Assembly (NCBI GenBank): GCA_037355855.1
Contig: CM074758.1
Coordinates: forward strand, 4,871,001-4,935,000
Direction: 5' to 3'
Length of the DNA stretch: 64,000 bases
Source of the DNA: Pseudo-nitzschia pungens
Lineage: Eukaryota; Bacillariophyta; Bacillariophyceae; Bacillariales; Bacillariaceae
Of the stretch, positions 1 through 9,797 are shown piece after piece. The notes under the pieces were generated by a model. That model saw only the letters and a program-made list of their open reading frames with translations. It did no database searches and was not told the DNA's origin. How positions within the stretch are numbered: position 1 is the first letter of the stretch; the number at the start of each line of letters is the position of its first letter. The translations under genes were made by a program, and so were the position numbers.

Positions 1-1752
1 CTGTATACTGATGCCTCCGACCTACAACTAGGTGCTGCCATACTACAAGATGGCAAGCCCATTGCATACTGGTCCAAGAAACTATCTGATGCCCAGAAGA
101 ACTATACTACTATGGAGAAAGAACTCCTAGCAATTGTACTCTGTTGCAAAGAGTACCAAAAAATGCTACTTGGTGGTGTTATCAACGTATACACCGGCCA
201 CAAGAACCTTACATTCAGGACCCTTTCAGTCCAACGAGTCCTCCGGTGGAGACTATTCCTAGAAGAATTCGGTGTCAACCTCACCTATGTTGAAGGCAAG
301 AAGAACGTTCTTGCTGATGCCTTCTCCAGACTCCCCCGGATGGATCCACCTACAGTGGGGAAGAAAGAAGCCCTTGGTAAGGGCACTCTTATCAATTTTT
401 TGAAACTTGAAGTCCCCAAGCAAGATGAAGAACTGTTTTTAGCAGAGTTCCCAAATCTATTCCAGCACTTATGCAATGATGCAGACCAGGAGTTATACTC
501 TTGTTTGCTGAACAATGAGTGTCTAGTCAATCTACCAAACACCCAAGACTTGGAATGCCCGGTTAACTATAACAAGATATACCTCCATCAGCAGAAGGAC
601 CCGACTGTCAAGTTCAAGATCCAATCCAAGGCATTCTTCTACCAAGAATTGCAAGGCAATAACATCCTTTGCTATGCCAACCAATCCAATCCAGACAACT
701 GGAGAATTTACATACCAAGCTCTCTTACGAATGATACCATCAAATGGTACCATCTCCTGTTGGGTCATTGTGGATCCACCAGATTATATAAGACTATCTC
801 AGCTCGCTTCTACGCCAACAACCTGTCCAACTTATGCAAGTCCTACATTTGCCCTGATGATTGCATCCAATACAAGAGCAGGCAAGCTAAATATGGGAAG
901 CTTCCTCCCAAAGAAGCCCCGGTATCGCCCTTCGATGAAGTCCACGTCAATCTTATAGGCCCTTGGAAGATCACTGCTCAAAACAAGATCTACAACTTCA
1001 AGGCCCTCACCTGTATTGATCCAGTTACCAACCTTCTTGAAATCATCCGGATCAGGGATAAATCTTCCCAGCATGTCTCTGATCAATTCAAGAACTGCTG
1101 GCTCTCAAGATATCCTAGACCAAACAGATGTATTCATGACAATGGTGGCGAGTTCTTAGGGGCTGAATTCCAACTCACTCTACAGCAGTATGGAGTCCAA
1201 TCAGTCCCCACAACAGTTAAGAATCCACAAGCTAATGCCATCTGTGAGCGCGTCCATCACACAGTCGCCGATATCCTACGCGTTCTAGTACATGTTAATC
1301 CTCCACAAGCCAACGCCAGAGCCACTCAGCTCATGGATAATGCCCTAGCAACATGCATGCATGCCTCTCGATGTGCAGTCAGCACCTCTTTACAAGCCTC
1401 TCCAGGATCCCTGGTCTTCAACAGGGACATGATGATAGATCTGCCACTAACCTCCAATCTATTAGCCCTCAAGCAGCTACGACAACAAGGAATCAACAGA
1501 GCTCTGCTTCGGGACAACGCCAAGCGAATAGAACATATCTTTCGAATCAACGACAAGGTATGGCTGCAGGAGCCAGACCCAGACAAGCTACAGCCTAGAA
1601 GAACAGGCCCCTTCAGTATCATACAAGTGAATGACAATGGTACAGTTAAACTGCAGAAAGCCCCTTCAGTAGCAGAAACAGTGAACATCCGGAAGCTAAC
1701 CCCTTACAAGGAACCGGAGTCGGAGTCGACAGCTATTCACTGGGCATCGTAA
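1..1752 (+). CDS. pol: Gypsy (Ty3-type) retrotransposon pol, 3' part: RNase H and integrase
   Basis: The frame is open from base 1, so the protein begins outside the window. It starts inside RNase H (YTDASDLQLGAA), which degrades the RNA strand during reverse transcription. A chromodomain-free integrase follows: an HHCC-type zinc region (GHCGSTRL with two later Cys), the core motif HVNLIGPW where the first catalytic Asp is replaced by Asn, then HDNGGEF and CERVHH with D35E spacing. The product ends in a basic C-terminal domain shortly before its LTR. The protein is closely similar throughout to the complete copy at 20614-24507, with scattered substitutions. The V-N-L change at the first catalytic position (VDL in the other copy) suggests this integrase is inactive. 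Family assignment is firm; only the 3' portion is visible. Confidence 0.93.
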   Translation: MYTDASDLQLGAAILQDGKPIAYWSKKLSDAQKNYTTMEKELLAIVLCCKEYQKMLLGGVINVYTGHKNLTFRTLSVQRVLRWRLFLEEFGVNLTYVEGKKNVLADAFSRLPRMDPPTVGKKEALGKGTLINFLKLEVPKQDEELFLAEFPNLFQHLCNDADQELYSCLLNNECLVNLPNTQDLECPVNYNKIYLHQQKDPTVKFKIQSKAFFYQELQGNNILCYANQSNPDNWRIYIPSSLTNDTIKWYHLLLGHCGSTRLYKTISARFYANNLSNLCKSYICPDDCIQYKSRQAKYGKLPPKEAPVSPFDEVHVNLIGPWKITAQNKIYNFKALTCIDPVTNLLEIIRIRDKSSQHVSDQFKNCWLSRYPRPNRCIHDNGGEFLGAEFQLTLQQYGVQSVPTTVKNPQANAICERVHHTVADILRVLVHVNPPQANARATQLMDNALATCMHASRCAVSTSLQASPGSLVFNRDMMIDLPLTSNLLALKQLRQQGINRALLRDNAKRIEHIFRINDKVWLQEPDPDKLQPRRTGPFSIIQVNDNGTVKLQKAPSVAETVNIRKLTPYKEPESESTAIHWAS

Positions 1753-1776
1753 GATTTGTCTAATCATGAGGCACTA

Positions 1777-2038
1777 TGTGACATGCTAGCGTAGCGAGCA
1801 TGAATCACGATTAAATAATTAACCGAATCCCACATACGAGCTGACCGGTGTTTGAATACAAATATTCAAACTGTACGCCGGACGCTCCAGCAATGCATGT
1901 GTGCCGTTATTCAAAATACGAGCACGGCGCGCGTTTGTATATTCAAACGTTCACATGAAAATCGTAACGCTCGCTTAAGAGTTGAAACTTTAGTCACAAT
2001 TTTAATACTACTCCAATTTTCTACCTTAGAGTGTAACA
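1777..2038 (+). repeat. 3' LTR of the partial Gypsy element (262 bp)
   Basis: It begins TGTGACATGC 24 bp after the pol stop and ends GAGTGTAACA, matching the position, first bases and end motif of the 323-bp LTRs of the complete copy (TGTGACGGGC to GACCGTAACA). The shared block ATAATTAACCGAATCCCA lies near the start of both. The middle is largely different and 61 bp shorter, so the two copies belong to distinct LTR subfamilies. The next bases, GACAG, are the expected target duplication, but the other side is outside the window. Confidence 0.85.
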
Positions 2039-2981
2039 GACAGGTACACTGATATTCAGCTTGACTGGCCTGATGTTAATGCTGCAAGCAGGCTTTGCCA
2101 GAAAGGTGTCTGTCTGTACACGTCAAAAGATGACAGTGGGCTTTCAGATGAGTGGCTCGCCGCGATGATAGCTCCTGGTATTAGATCAGCGTTTGGTAAT
2201 GGCGTTGTCACGATCCTTTCAAAGCCCTTGATGTGGGCTTGTTTCGATGCCCATGCTGTGGACATGGTTCCCCCGGGCCTTAGGGGGAAGATTGTTCTTG
2301 CTTATGAGGAGTTGGATGGACACTTGGAGGAGGAGAATCCAATCCAAAGAGTGGAAGTGATCCCCACGAACAACAATGGCGTTGTTAGCTTAGATGAGAT
2401 CCCTGCAGATGAGGCAGATATAGCACTTGGGGCGTCCCTTGGGGGATTGCAGTGGAGGAATGCCATATATGCAAAGTTGTCAACTGTTCAAACGAATACT
2501 GCTGAGATCCGGAACCATTATCTTACAGAGGTTGCTGAACTGAAGAGAATAGTTCGAACTCTGACGTCGGTGGTCCGGGGTCTTGCTGCTGCTCCAGCAC
2601 AATCCAGCACGAAGAAGGAATCCAATAGTTCCTGCTGATTCAATCCCCCAGGGAATTGCTCCTTCTTGCCGCCCTGCAACTCTTCATCCCCATCCACGGA
2701 CGCTGCAAGCCATGTGGGATGAGTATGTGAATGGGATTGGAGGAAGGAAGCCTGCAAGAGAGTTCAATTGAAGGGAGAGGGGTCAGGAGAAGTACAAGTA
2801 CTCCAGAAGAAAGATTATCTGGGGATGTATTGAGCGCTTAACAAGGAGAGGGAATGATCTTAACACAGCCATTAGAAGGATCGAAAGCCACTATGGATCG
2901 AACCTGTCAATGACGCAGCTGATTAATGCCATGAGACGCGACGAGTGGAATGGAGGAGCTTCCTCGCTTCGAAATAAGTGA
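2039..2981 (+). pseudogene. Crypton-like recombinase remnant (GCR1_C-type C-terminus), broken by the Gypsy insertion
   Basis: Coding sequence resumes immediately after the LTR in one frame (RYTDIQLDWPDVNAA..., then IAPGIRSAFGNGV and VPPGLRGKIVLAYEELDG) and runs to a stop at 2636-2638. Homologous-looking sequence then continues in another frame from about 2630 (QAMWDEYVNGIGGRKPAREF), crosses an in-frame TGA at 2769-2771, and continues (GQEKYKYSRRKIIWG... to MRRDEWNGG) to a stop at 2979-2981. The WxEY-NG-GG-kPA and YSRRKxI pattern is typical of the GCR1_C/GOCR DNA-binding region at the end of Crypton tyrosine recombinases. The upstream catalytic part is not in the window. Three lesions are visible: the LTR insertion, a frameshift near 2600-2640, and a nonsense codon. 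Family assignment is by motif recall and moderately sure. Confidence 0.6.
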
Positions 2982-3497
2982 CTTGTTGTTGGTGACACAG
3001 CAGCTGTTGGACAGGGGAAGTACCCCTGTTGTTGCTGCTATCAGCTGTTTTCAATTTCAAGTTTATTGTTGTCCCTTTGTTTGCTGTCCACCGGGGGATC
3101 AGTTCACTGAATCGATTCGGCCGATCGAATCGGAGATCGATCGATGTTTTCGGATCATTTTTTGTCGCCTCCGCCATTACTTGTTGATTGTTGTGTAGTG
3201 TAATACATCTGTAGTAGAAAATGTGTACATGCGCACCTTGCAGTCACCTTCATTGCTTTCAAGAGAGAATGGTTGGGGTAAGATTATTGTCATGTCCTGT
3301 CATGTGATCGACCCAGCATTGTCTGCAACTGCGGCGAGAACCCATGTCAATGATGTGTTTTTTGTTTTGATTTCCACTTGTATTTTTTTTTGAGATGTGG
3401 ATTTTTTGGCTCCTCACTTGCTGACTTAGAGCGCTGCTGGTGCGCGCAGCGCACCAATGATATGCGTTACATTGTATGTGTGTTTTGTACTGGTATT
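2982..3497. other. Intergenic spacer, no gene seen
   Basis: Between the Crypton remnant and the piggyBac-like element. Short open frames exist but have no recognisable motifs. Nothing else can be supported. Confidence 0.5.
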
Positions 3498-4169
3498 TAT
3501 CGTCTAGTCGCGGCATTGCCCAAAATCGAAGCTATATCCTTTATCCTTTTTGCAAAAATTGTAACTTCTAAAGTATTAAACCAATAACCACAAGTAATGG
3601 CTCATTAGAAAGCTCTCACTCTCCTCTTTCCATAGGTATATGGTTTTATATACTTCAGAAGTGATCTAGTTGTTGCAAATACTCACTGAAGTATACATAT
3701 GAAAACACATGAGTGTACAAAGTACCTTCGATTTTGGGCATCGAGTTTCTACGTATTTTTTGTACCAGGTTGACCCATTTGATTAAAAATAATTGAGTCA
3801 TTGGCGCACCTCTATTGAGCGAGGTTTTTTTTTCTTTTTTTGGGAAAGAACCGTCATCAACATTCTGTCTTCTGATCTTTCTCAAATCAGTATGTGTTCT
3901 CGTTACAGATCGATAGACAACGGTGTGTCTGTGAATGTCAGATCCGATTGTGTCAAACAATCACCAAAGACTTGTTATTTAGGTCAATAGTTGACAACAA
4001 TCTTCAATAGTCAACCAATAAAATTGAGATAAGCAATCTGTTCATATCTTTCTTCACACTAATTCTGCGACAACACGACAAAAATGATCCGACATCGAAT
4101 CTCTCTTTTGTTGGAGACTCGTTGTTGTTCGAATATGCTGTTTAATGTTATTTCCCATTAAAAAGGACT

Positions 4170-5375
4170 ATGCCAATCTTAACACCAGAATTCAAAGTCG
4201 ACGATCTCTATCCTGACCTCAAGAGGAAGGAAGAGGATGTATCCCCATTGTCGGCACCATCTGCCGAAACACCTCCTTGTCCGGAAGCATGGAAACAACG
4301 TAACCCCGGGGCATTACAATACAAGGCAAGAGCTGCCGGTGCCCAAACTGTTTTCAAAGCCAGGAAATTGTTTGACAGGGAGAGGATTAAGAACAGAATC
4401 AAAAGGAAGATCAAAAAGAAGAGGGCTATGACTATGAAGTGGTATTCGGCAATAAAAGCACGAAAAGTGGAGCGAGCTTTGGAATTTGTAGATCCGGGAT
4501 ATGGTTGGAAAGTGCAAGTCGTACGGGATGAGTCAGTCCCTCCACCACCTATGCCACGAACGCCTCCTCTTACACCTTCGCCGGAGCTTCCCAGTGTCAA
4601 CTCGGTCTTGATGAAAGGTGCTGAGTTATTGTATCAGAGATCAAAACTCATGAAAGAGGCAAAAGCAAAGGCAAGGGCTCTTTTCGATACAAAAAATACC
4701 ACTGAAGAAAAACAAGAAGACTCTCAAAACGAACAAGAAGAAGACGACAAGAAACCTGCTGCAAAAAAGAGAGCGACGAATAAAACCCAGAACAAAAAGA
4801 CAAAGTCAAACACGAAATCGATTAACAAATTCAAGGGTGGTGGTGGTCTGTTTTATGATCCTCCGGAAGATGTTATTCTCGATGGAGCAGCAAGGTTTCT
4901 TTATAAAGAGGCAAAGAAAGAATCGAAACCTCTCTTCGTCGATTTATATAAAGAACACCCATCATTGGGACAACATGCAGAGAGACATTGTTTAGGCTGC
5001 GGATTGGGTACATGTCTTCAGAAGAGTTACGTTGCAACTGCTGTAGCAATGGCCCGGAGTGCTATTTCCTCCGAATTAGAAAAGTTACAAGGCATGTCTT
5101 TTCGTGATAAGAAAAATTGGTTTGTCGGAATATATCACAAAGTCAAAGGATGGGATATTCATTCAACACCAATGCATTGCTCGTGTGCTGTTAAATTTGC
5201 CTACAAGGAATGGGGTGGTGGATGGAATAAGACAGCATTACAGTTAGAACAACAAGAAAGAAGGAACCAGATGATGGATCGTGGTATCGTTTACGATCCA
5301 TTTAACTTTGTAGGAAGCGAATCGCCATCAACATATTCAAAGGAAGATAAACAGAAGGATATAAAAGAAGAATAG
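4170..5375 (+). CDS. Accessory protein of the piggyBac-like element, 401 aa, unknown function
   Basis: I do not recognise this protein. The N-terminal half is highly charged and basic, with a Lys/Arg-rich stretch at about residues 70-90 (KNRIKRKIKKKRA) and a Pro-rich segment near residue 130. The middle is a Lys/Glu low-complexity linker. The C-terminal third looks folded: GLFYDPPEDVILDGAARFLY, then HCLGCGLGTC, a helical stretch, and HCSC, so a small Cys/His metal site is plausible. The ATG at 4170 is the first in a long open frame. The gene lies inside the transposon ends and is convergent with the transposase, 21 bp between stops. A nuclear, DNA-binding or transposition-helper role is a guess from composition and context. 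A captured host gene is the alternative. Confidence 0.6.
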   Translation: MPILTPEFKVDDLYPDLKRKEEDVSPLSAPSAETPPCPEAWKQRNPGALQYKARAAGAQTVFKARKLFDRERIKNRIKRKIKKKRAMTMKWYSAIKARKVERALEFVDPGYGWKVQVVRDESVPPPPMPRTPPLTPSPELPSVNSVLMKGAELLYQRSKLMKEAKAKARALFDTKNTTEEKQEDSQNEQEEDDKKPAAKKRATNKTQNKKTKSNTKSINKFKGGGGLFYDPPEDVILDGAARFLYKEAKKESKPLFVDLYKEHPSLGQHAERHCLGCGLGTCLQKSYVATAVAMARSAISSELEKLQGMSFRDKKNWFVGIYHKVKGWDIHSTPMHCSCAVKFAYKEWGGGWNKTALQLEQQERRNQMMDRGIVYDPFNFVGSESPSTYSKEDKQKDIKEE

Positions 5376-5396
5376 AAACGAATAATGGATACTAAT

Positions 5397-6806
5397 TTAC
5401 ACTTCTTGAATTATATCTTCGGTCGACAACTGATACGTTGATTCTTGTGTCTGGAATATATTGCTTTCATCATTGTCATCTTCTTCTTTGTCTTCATCTT
5501 CTCCTTCGACTTTGTCGTCGTCTTTCTGTTTCGCCAATCGTTTACTGGTTGGAATACTATCACCTCCTACTTCGGTCGATTTAGATGTTCGTTTCTTTTC
5601 TATCTCGTCTTTTTTTAATGTTTCACTGATCATCTCCATCCGTTCTTCGTATTCTATTTCCTGTTTCAGAACATCTTCTCTGTTTAGCAGATGGTAAACA
5701 TATTTTCGATTGGTAATAAGAGACTCTTCTGTTATGCTTCCTGTCCATTTCTTGTTATCAGTTCTTACTTTTGTATAATCCTTTTTACCCAAACCAAAGT
5801 ATGCCGGATCATGATATTGGTGGAAACACCACATTGGTCTCTGTCGTTTTGAATCTGGTTTCGAAGTAGTACTACAAAGAGCTATCGGTTTACCATCATC
5901 ATCCGTACACCTACCACATTGAGTATGACATTTTCTTCCACACATATAACACACTCTCCCACTCTTATTTGTTGCCATCTTGTCAAGGTAATGATATTTC
6001 AAACTAACATGCTCTAAACAAAGCCTCCCGGATTTCACCGCTTTTCGTAATATCGGGTATGGGATATAATTGAGTATTGTTCCTGGAGAAACATGATATG
6101 GAAGGGACTTCATTCGATCCACCCGGATTCTTTTCGGCGACTGATCAGTGCTGTTTGTGTTATTACTGTTAAGACTGGTGTCTTCGTTCCTATACTTCTT
6201 TGCCATTTGTGTTGCTTTCCTCAACAACGTGTCGCCGGGATAATTGTTCTCCAAAGCGTTGTAATTTAACATTTGCGTCGCTAGCTTCGATTGGAATTGG
6301 TGAGCGCTTAATATATTTTTCTTCTTCCAATCAGGATCTAATTCCCCTTCACAACATTCTTTATACATATCATACGCAACCGCGATAGCCAACGCTTTGG
6401 CGTGATTGATTGCTGCGTGATAGTATTTCCATGACCTATAAGATAGATCTGCTCTTGCAATCATTCCGTCCGTTTGATCTAGTTTCCCATATGTATGAAG
6501 GTATAGTTCTCTACTTTCGTTCATTTCTATACACCACAATCTTTTATTGTTCCCTCTCCCCCGTTCTTTTAACTGGACATAACATCCTGACGATCGAACG
6601 GAATTAACTGATCCGATGTTGGCAGAACCAGTGCTTTGAAAACTACAATGGACTCGAGTGTAAGGGAGTGGTGATCCTTGTTCTTTGATTGTATCTATTA
6701 TCTCTTTTTCCTTTTTTTTTCGACCACACTTCTTTTTGGTCGATCGTTTAGTCAATTGAGGTGTTATTATCTTGGGATAAGCCGGTGTTATTGTCTTGGG
6801 ATAAGC
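5397..6806 (-). CDS. piggyBac-like transposase, C-terminal part after an in-frame stop
   Basis: This open frame is in the same frame as the upstream transposase part and is separated from it only by one TAA at 6807-6809. It first shows two tandem AYPKxITP motifs and a Lys-rich linker, then a region matching the last part of piggyBac-type transposases: LWCIEMN, DQTDGMIARADLSYRSWKYYH (third acidic position followed by an aromatic/basic stretch), AINHAKALAIAVAYDMYKE, and a Cys-rich end (CYMCGRKCHTQCGRC) resembling the Cys-rich C-terminal domain that binds transposon ends. A long acidic tail follows (EGEDEDKEEDDNDE). No good ATG opens it, so it probably depends on the upstream part, either by readthrough or because the stop is a recent lesion. 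Confidence 0.7.
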   Translation of the reverse strand, partial: AYPKTITPAYPKIITPQLTKRSTKKKCGRKKKEKEIIDTIKEQGSPLPYTRVHCSFQSTGSANIGSVNSVRSSGCYVQLKERGRGNNKRLWCIEMNESRELYLHTYGKLDQTDGMIARADLSYRSWKYYHAAINHAKALAIAVAYDMYKECCEGELDPDWKKKNILSAHQFQSKLATQMLNYNALENNYPGDTLLRKATQMAKKYRNEDTSLNSNNTNSTDQSPKRIRVDRMKSLPYHVSPGTILNYIPYPILRKAVKSGRLCLEHVSLKYHYLDKMATNKSGRVCYMCGRKCHTQCGRCTDDDGKPIALCSTTSKPDSKRQRPMWCFHQYHDPAYFGLGKKDYTKVRTDNKKWTGSITEESLITNRKYVYHLLNREDVLKQEIEYEERMEMISETLKKDEIEKKRTSKSTEVGGDSIPTSKRLAKQKDDDKVEGEDEDKEEDDNDESNIFQTQESTYQLSTEDIIQEV

Positions 6807-8675
6807 TTAGATCGTAGGATATTTTGGTAAATTAATTCGTCTTTCTTGTGTATCGTCGTTTGTATTTGTCAGGGAGATATGTGGTACTGTTGTTAAGGGA
6901 AATTGAGGTTTTAGCGTTCCAGGTTTTTTCTTGTCCTCTGAGTATTTGTTTACATTTGAATTCGAACCACAACGCTTTACCAATGTAATAGGATTCGAAA
7001 GTCTAGCGACCCTAGCCTTACGTTTCTTATTGACTGGAGGATTATCCTTGTGTAAATATTGAGAAGGTACACCCTTTGGCAGGCAACATCGAGAAACAGT
7101 TCCGATCATAGAATAACCTCTCTCACCCATCCAGTCGAGGATTGCATCACCATTGAAGAAGTTGTCGACAGTCAAATGTGGTGGTTCAGTCCATAATTTA
7201 CCCGGTCCGATATTAGGTGATACACCTTTCCCATACAGTTCGTAAACTTCCGATTGACCTCTTCTGGTAAATCCACCGGCAAATTTATAATCCTGTGTTC
7301 TGTGCAAATAAACTCTAGGACGTACCCTGTAACAATCCATCAAGATAACTGTTTGTCCACCACGACTAACCCTTTTACCCTTAGTATAATAAACTGAAGG
7401 ACCTCCAAATCCACCATAAGGCCAAGTTGATTCATCTATCATAACGTCCAAGTCTGCTCTTCCGGTGATGTAATTGGTGTTATGACAGAGGACCTTGTAG
7501 ATGTAATCAAACTTGTTACAAACGTTGAAAGGTACCCTATACTTCTCTTCGAAATTGTTAGATACTTTCAAATTATCTTTAATCTCCTTCCATCTCCATT
7601 GTTTCATGGTATTATAAATCGATGAATTAAACATACAGTCCTCTGGGTCCCATCTATTATTGATGTCGCGACTTGCTCCTCCACCACAAGCACCATGCAT
7701 GAATAAACAACCATCGAACTTTACCATCTCCTCATGAGTTATTCTCCTTATCTGGTGCCCATATCCGTCATTCTTCCGACTAGAATAAATGTTACTGAAC
7801 CAAGTTATATTTGGATAATAAGACATTCGATCGTCACCATCGATACCAGACTTATCTGAATAATGTAATGGCATCAGTAGCTGATAAAAGAAGAGTGCGT
7901 CGTCTGATTGAATCCTGTTTGCCGTTAGCCCGTGTTTTTTTAGCTTCTCTTTATCTAAACACCCTCGTCTACTTTTTGGGAATAATGAATGTTCAGTGAA
8001 AGACCTATACTTATCTGTTGCCTTATCTGCTTTCCACTCATTGTAATAGAAAGTCCATCCACTCGCTTGGTGATATCGTACCGGACCAATGTCGACACCC
8101 TCTGCTACTCTCTCATCACGGAAAGGGATACAACCACTTGGCATACAGTGATGTATATATTTACCACTTTTGAATTTTGGTTCGAAGTAGTATCTATGCC
8201 AAGATCCAGGGTTGTCGACTGATTCAAAAGAAGGTTCATCATCTTTTTTTGGTGGGGGTACATAGTCTGTCGGAACTTTAGGATAATCGATATTATCGAT
8301 CACTGGTACACCTGATTTGATAGCGTAAATTTGTGAATCGAAGAGTGAATTCTGTTGTTCTGTTCCTTCTATTTCTGTCCTTTCCATGTCCATTATTTCC
8401 AAAACATCAAATTGTTTAGCTGCATCACCATCCTCGTCACTTTCTCCACCATCTCCGACATTGTTGTTATCGAACGTTTGTTCATCCGTTCGAATTATTT
8501 CCATACGTATTTTAGGGTTTACATAACTGATAGATTTTTCAGAACTCCTTGTAGTACTATCATTTGTGTCTTGGGTAACAGTCTGAGTAATTGTACTAAC
8601 ATCAGAGTGCGTCGTGTTACGACAAAGTCTAACCACAGAGATGGGAGAGGATACGTTGTCGTCGTCGGTATTCAT
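6807..8675 (-). CDS. piggyBac-like transposase (DDE_Tnp_1_7), N-terminal and catalytic part
   Basis: The ATG at 8675 (MNTDDDNVSS) is the first Met in frame; upstream codons lack a Met and look like leader. The protein has an acidic N-terminus, then a conserved region including PNITWFSNIYSSR and the RNase H-like core: ADLDVMIDESTWPYGG (first Asp), LMDCYRVRPRVYLHRTQ, HLTVDNFFNG (second Asp) and GYSMIGTVSRCCLPKG. These are hallmarks of piggyBac-type transposases that cut and paste DNA through a hairpin intermediate. The frame ends at TAA 6807-6809, but the third acidic residue and Cys-rich domain lie just beyond in the same frame. The product as written would be truncated and presumably inactive alone. 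Confidence 0.82.
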   Translation of the reverse strand: MNTDDDNVSSPISVVRLCRNTTHSDVSTITQTVTQDTNDSTTRSSEKSISYVNPKIRMEIIRTDEQTFDNNNVGDGGESDEDGDAAKQFDVLEIMDMERTEIEGTEQQNSLFDSQIYAIKSGVPVIDNIDYPKVPTDYVPPPKKDDEPSFESVDNPGSWHRYYFEPKFKSGKYIHHCMPSGCIPFRDERVAEGVDIGPVRYHQASGWTFYYNEWKADKATDKYRSFTEHSLFPKSRRGCLDKEKLKKHGLTANRIQSDDALFFYQLLMPLHYSDKSGIDGDDRMSYYPNITWFSNIYSSRKNDGYGHQIRRITHEEMVKFDGCLFMHGACGGGASRDINNRWDPEDCMFNSSIYNTMKQWRWKEIKDNLKVSNNFEEKYRVPFNVCNKFDYIYKVLCHNTNYITGRADLDVMIDESTWPYGGFGGPSVYYTKGKRVSRGGQTVILMDCYRVRPRVYLHRTQDYKFAGGFTRRGQSEVYELYGKGVSPNIGPGKLWTEPPHLTVDNFFNGDAILDWMGERGYSMIGTVSRCCLPKGVPSQYLHKDNPPVNKKRKARVARLSNPITLVKRCGSNSNVNKYSEDKKKPGTLKPQFPLTTVPHISLTNTNDDTQERRINLPKYPTI

Positions 8676-9213
8676 GATTGTCGTGTCGATATCGATTCTT
8701 TCAGGTTGATTGTTATGTTGCAAAGAAAAGGAAAATCGAACGCTTGTTCGAATATCAACAAACTCAACAAACAGTCTTACTATTGTCTTGACAAGATTTC
8801 TGAAGATCCAATAACAATACAATTGTCATCGGACCAGTTGTTCCTGACACCACACTGTATGCTTTTCCATATGTGTTCGGTACATTTTAGATTGTGGAAA
8901 CAAAGGAAAAGAAGCCAAAATCCAATGTCGGTTAGATTGTTTTTGGCGCACCGGAATTACTTTCCGAAGATGAGTAATATTTGACTAAAAAGATTAAAAA
9001 TGTAACTTAGACTAATTTTTTAGTCGAATGAGTCTCACGTAGAAATTAGTACCAGAAATTAGTACCAGAAAGCGATGCCCAAAATCGAGGGTATTACCCT
9101 CGATTTTTATGCCGCGACTAGACGATAGTTGCATTTAATTTATAAATCACCACAGTAATTAATTTTAAGACTTACCGGTAAATTACGGTAAAAAATCTTA
9201 ACCTTACTTCGTA

Positions 9214-9790
9214 CTTCCTCCGTTCCGAAATAAGTGTGCGCTTCGCACATACAAGCTTGTCTATCGATCAATTTTCAACCGATTCAAATCGTTCTTTTTG
9301 GGTTAAACACTCCTCAACTAAGTCCTTATGCCTGTTTAGACACTGATAGGCTCGCGCTATTGGTCTACCTTTCATTAGGACTTGAAAAGGGCCCGTTTTG
9401 CCCTTCAAATGTGATTTTACCGGTTGAAAGGGTTCCACCTGGCATTTGAACCTCGGGGAAGGTTCTTTCGAAAGCTAAGACACTGAATTTTTGTCCAGGT
9501 ATAGGTCATAGAAACAAGAAGAGAGTTCTTGTCTTCCGTTTATCGTCCAAAGATAGCCTATTTTTCGTGTCTCGGTTAATTAAAATTAAAATTAATTAAT
9601 TCTCGTATTTTGCGCGATAACACTAGTTATTTTCGTTCGTGTGTGTTTTAATTTAATTTTGTGTGTGAATTAAAAGAAAAATAATTTCGATGTTCGTGGT
9701 ACACCTTCTACGTATTTTCTACACAAAGCAACACTTATTTCGGAACGCAAACACTTCGGTCATCGCACAGTTATTTCGGAACGGAGGAAG
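9214..9790. mobile_element. MITE of Tc1/mariner (Stowaway-like) type, about 577 bp
   Basis: Terminal inverted repeats are CTTCCTCCGTTCCGAAATAA on the left and its complement on the right, bordered on both sides by TA, the duplication expected of Tc1/mariner elements. The sequence resembles the widespread CTCCCTCCGTnCC-type termini. A degenerate extra copy of the inner repeat lies at about 9731-9747. No transposase is encoded, so it is non-autonomous. Confidence 0.8.
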
Positions 9791-9797
9791 TATTTGT

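Larger units (their letters stand above)
3498..9127. mobile_element. piggyBac-like DDE transposon, about 5.6 kb, with terminal inverted repeats
   Basis: The ends carry a perfect 19-bp inverted repeat, TATCGTCTAGTCGCGGCAT at 3498-3516 and its complement at 9109-9127. Just inside each end lies a second inverted motif: TGCCCAAAATCGA at 3517 and again reversed at 3726-3740 on the left, and a near-perfect palindrome around 9082-9106 next to GATGCCCAAAATCGA on the right. Both ends can therefore fold into hairpins, the left one with an extra loop of about 190 bp. Inside are a transposase gene on the minus strand, interrupted by one stop, and a convergent accessory ORF. No clear TTAA or other target duplication is visible at the 19-bp ends, so the exact boundaries are uncertain. 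Confidence 0.75.

Noticed and set aside
3135..3138. TTAA target duplication for the piggyBac-like element
   Set aside because: No TTAA abuts either 19-bp terminus; one lies several bases beyond the right end (9135-9138) but has no partner at the left end, so the typical duplication cannot be claimed.
8355..8984. 209-codon open frame on the plus strand
   Set aside because: Antisense to the transposase N-terminus and leader; no motifs.
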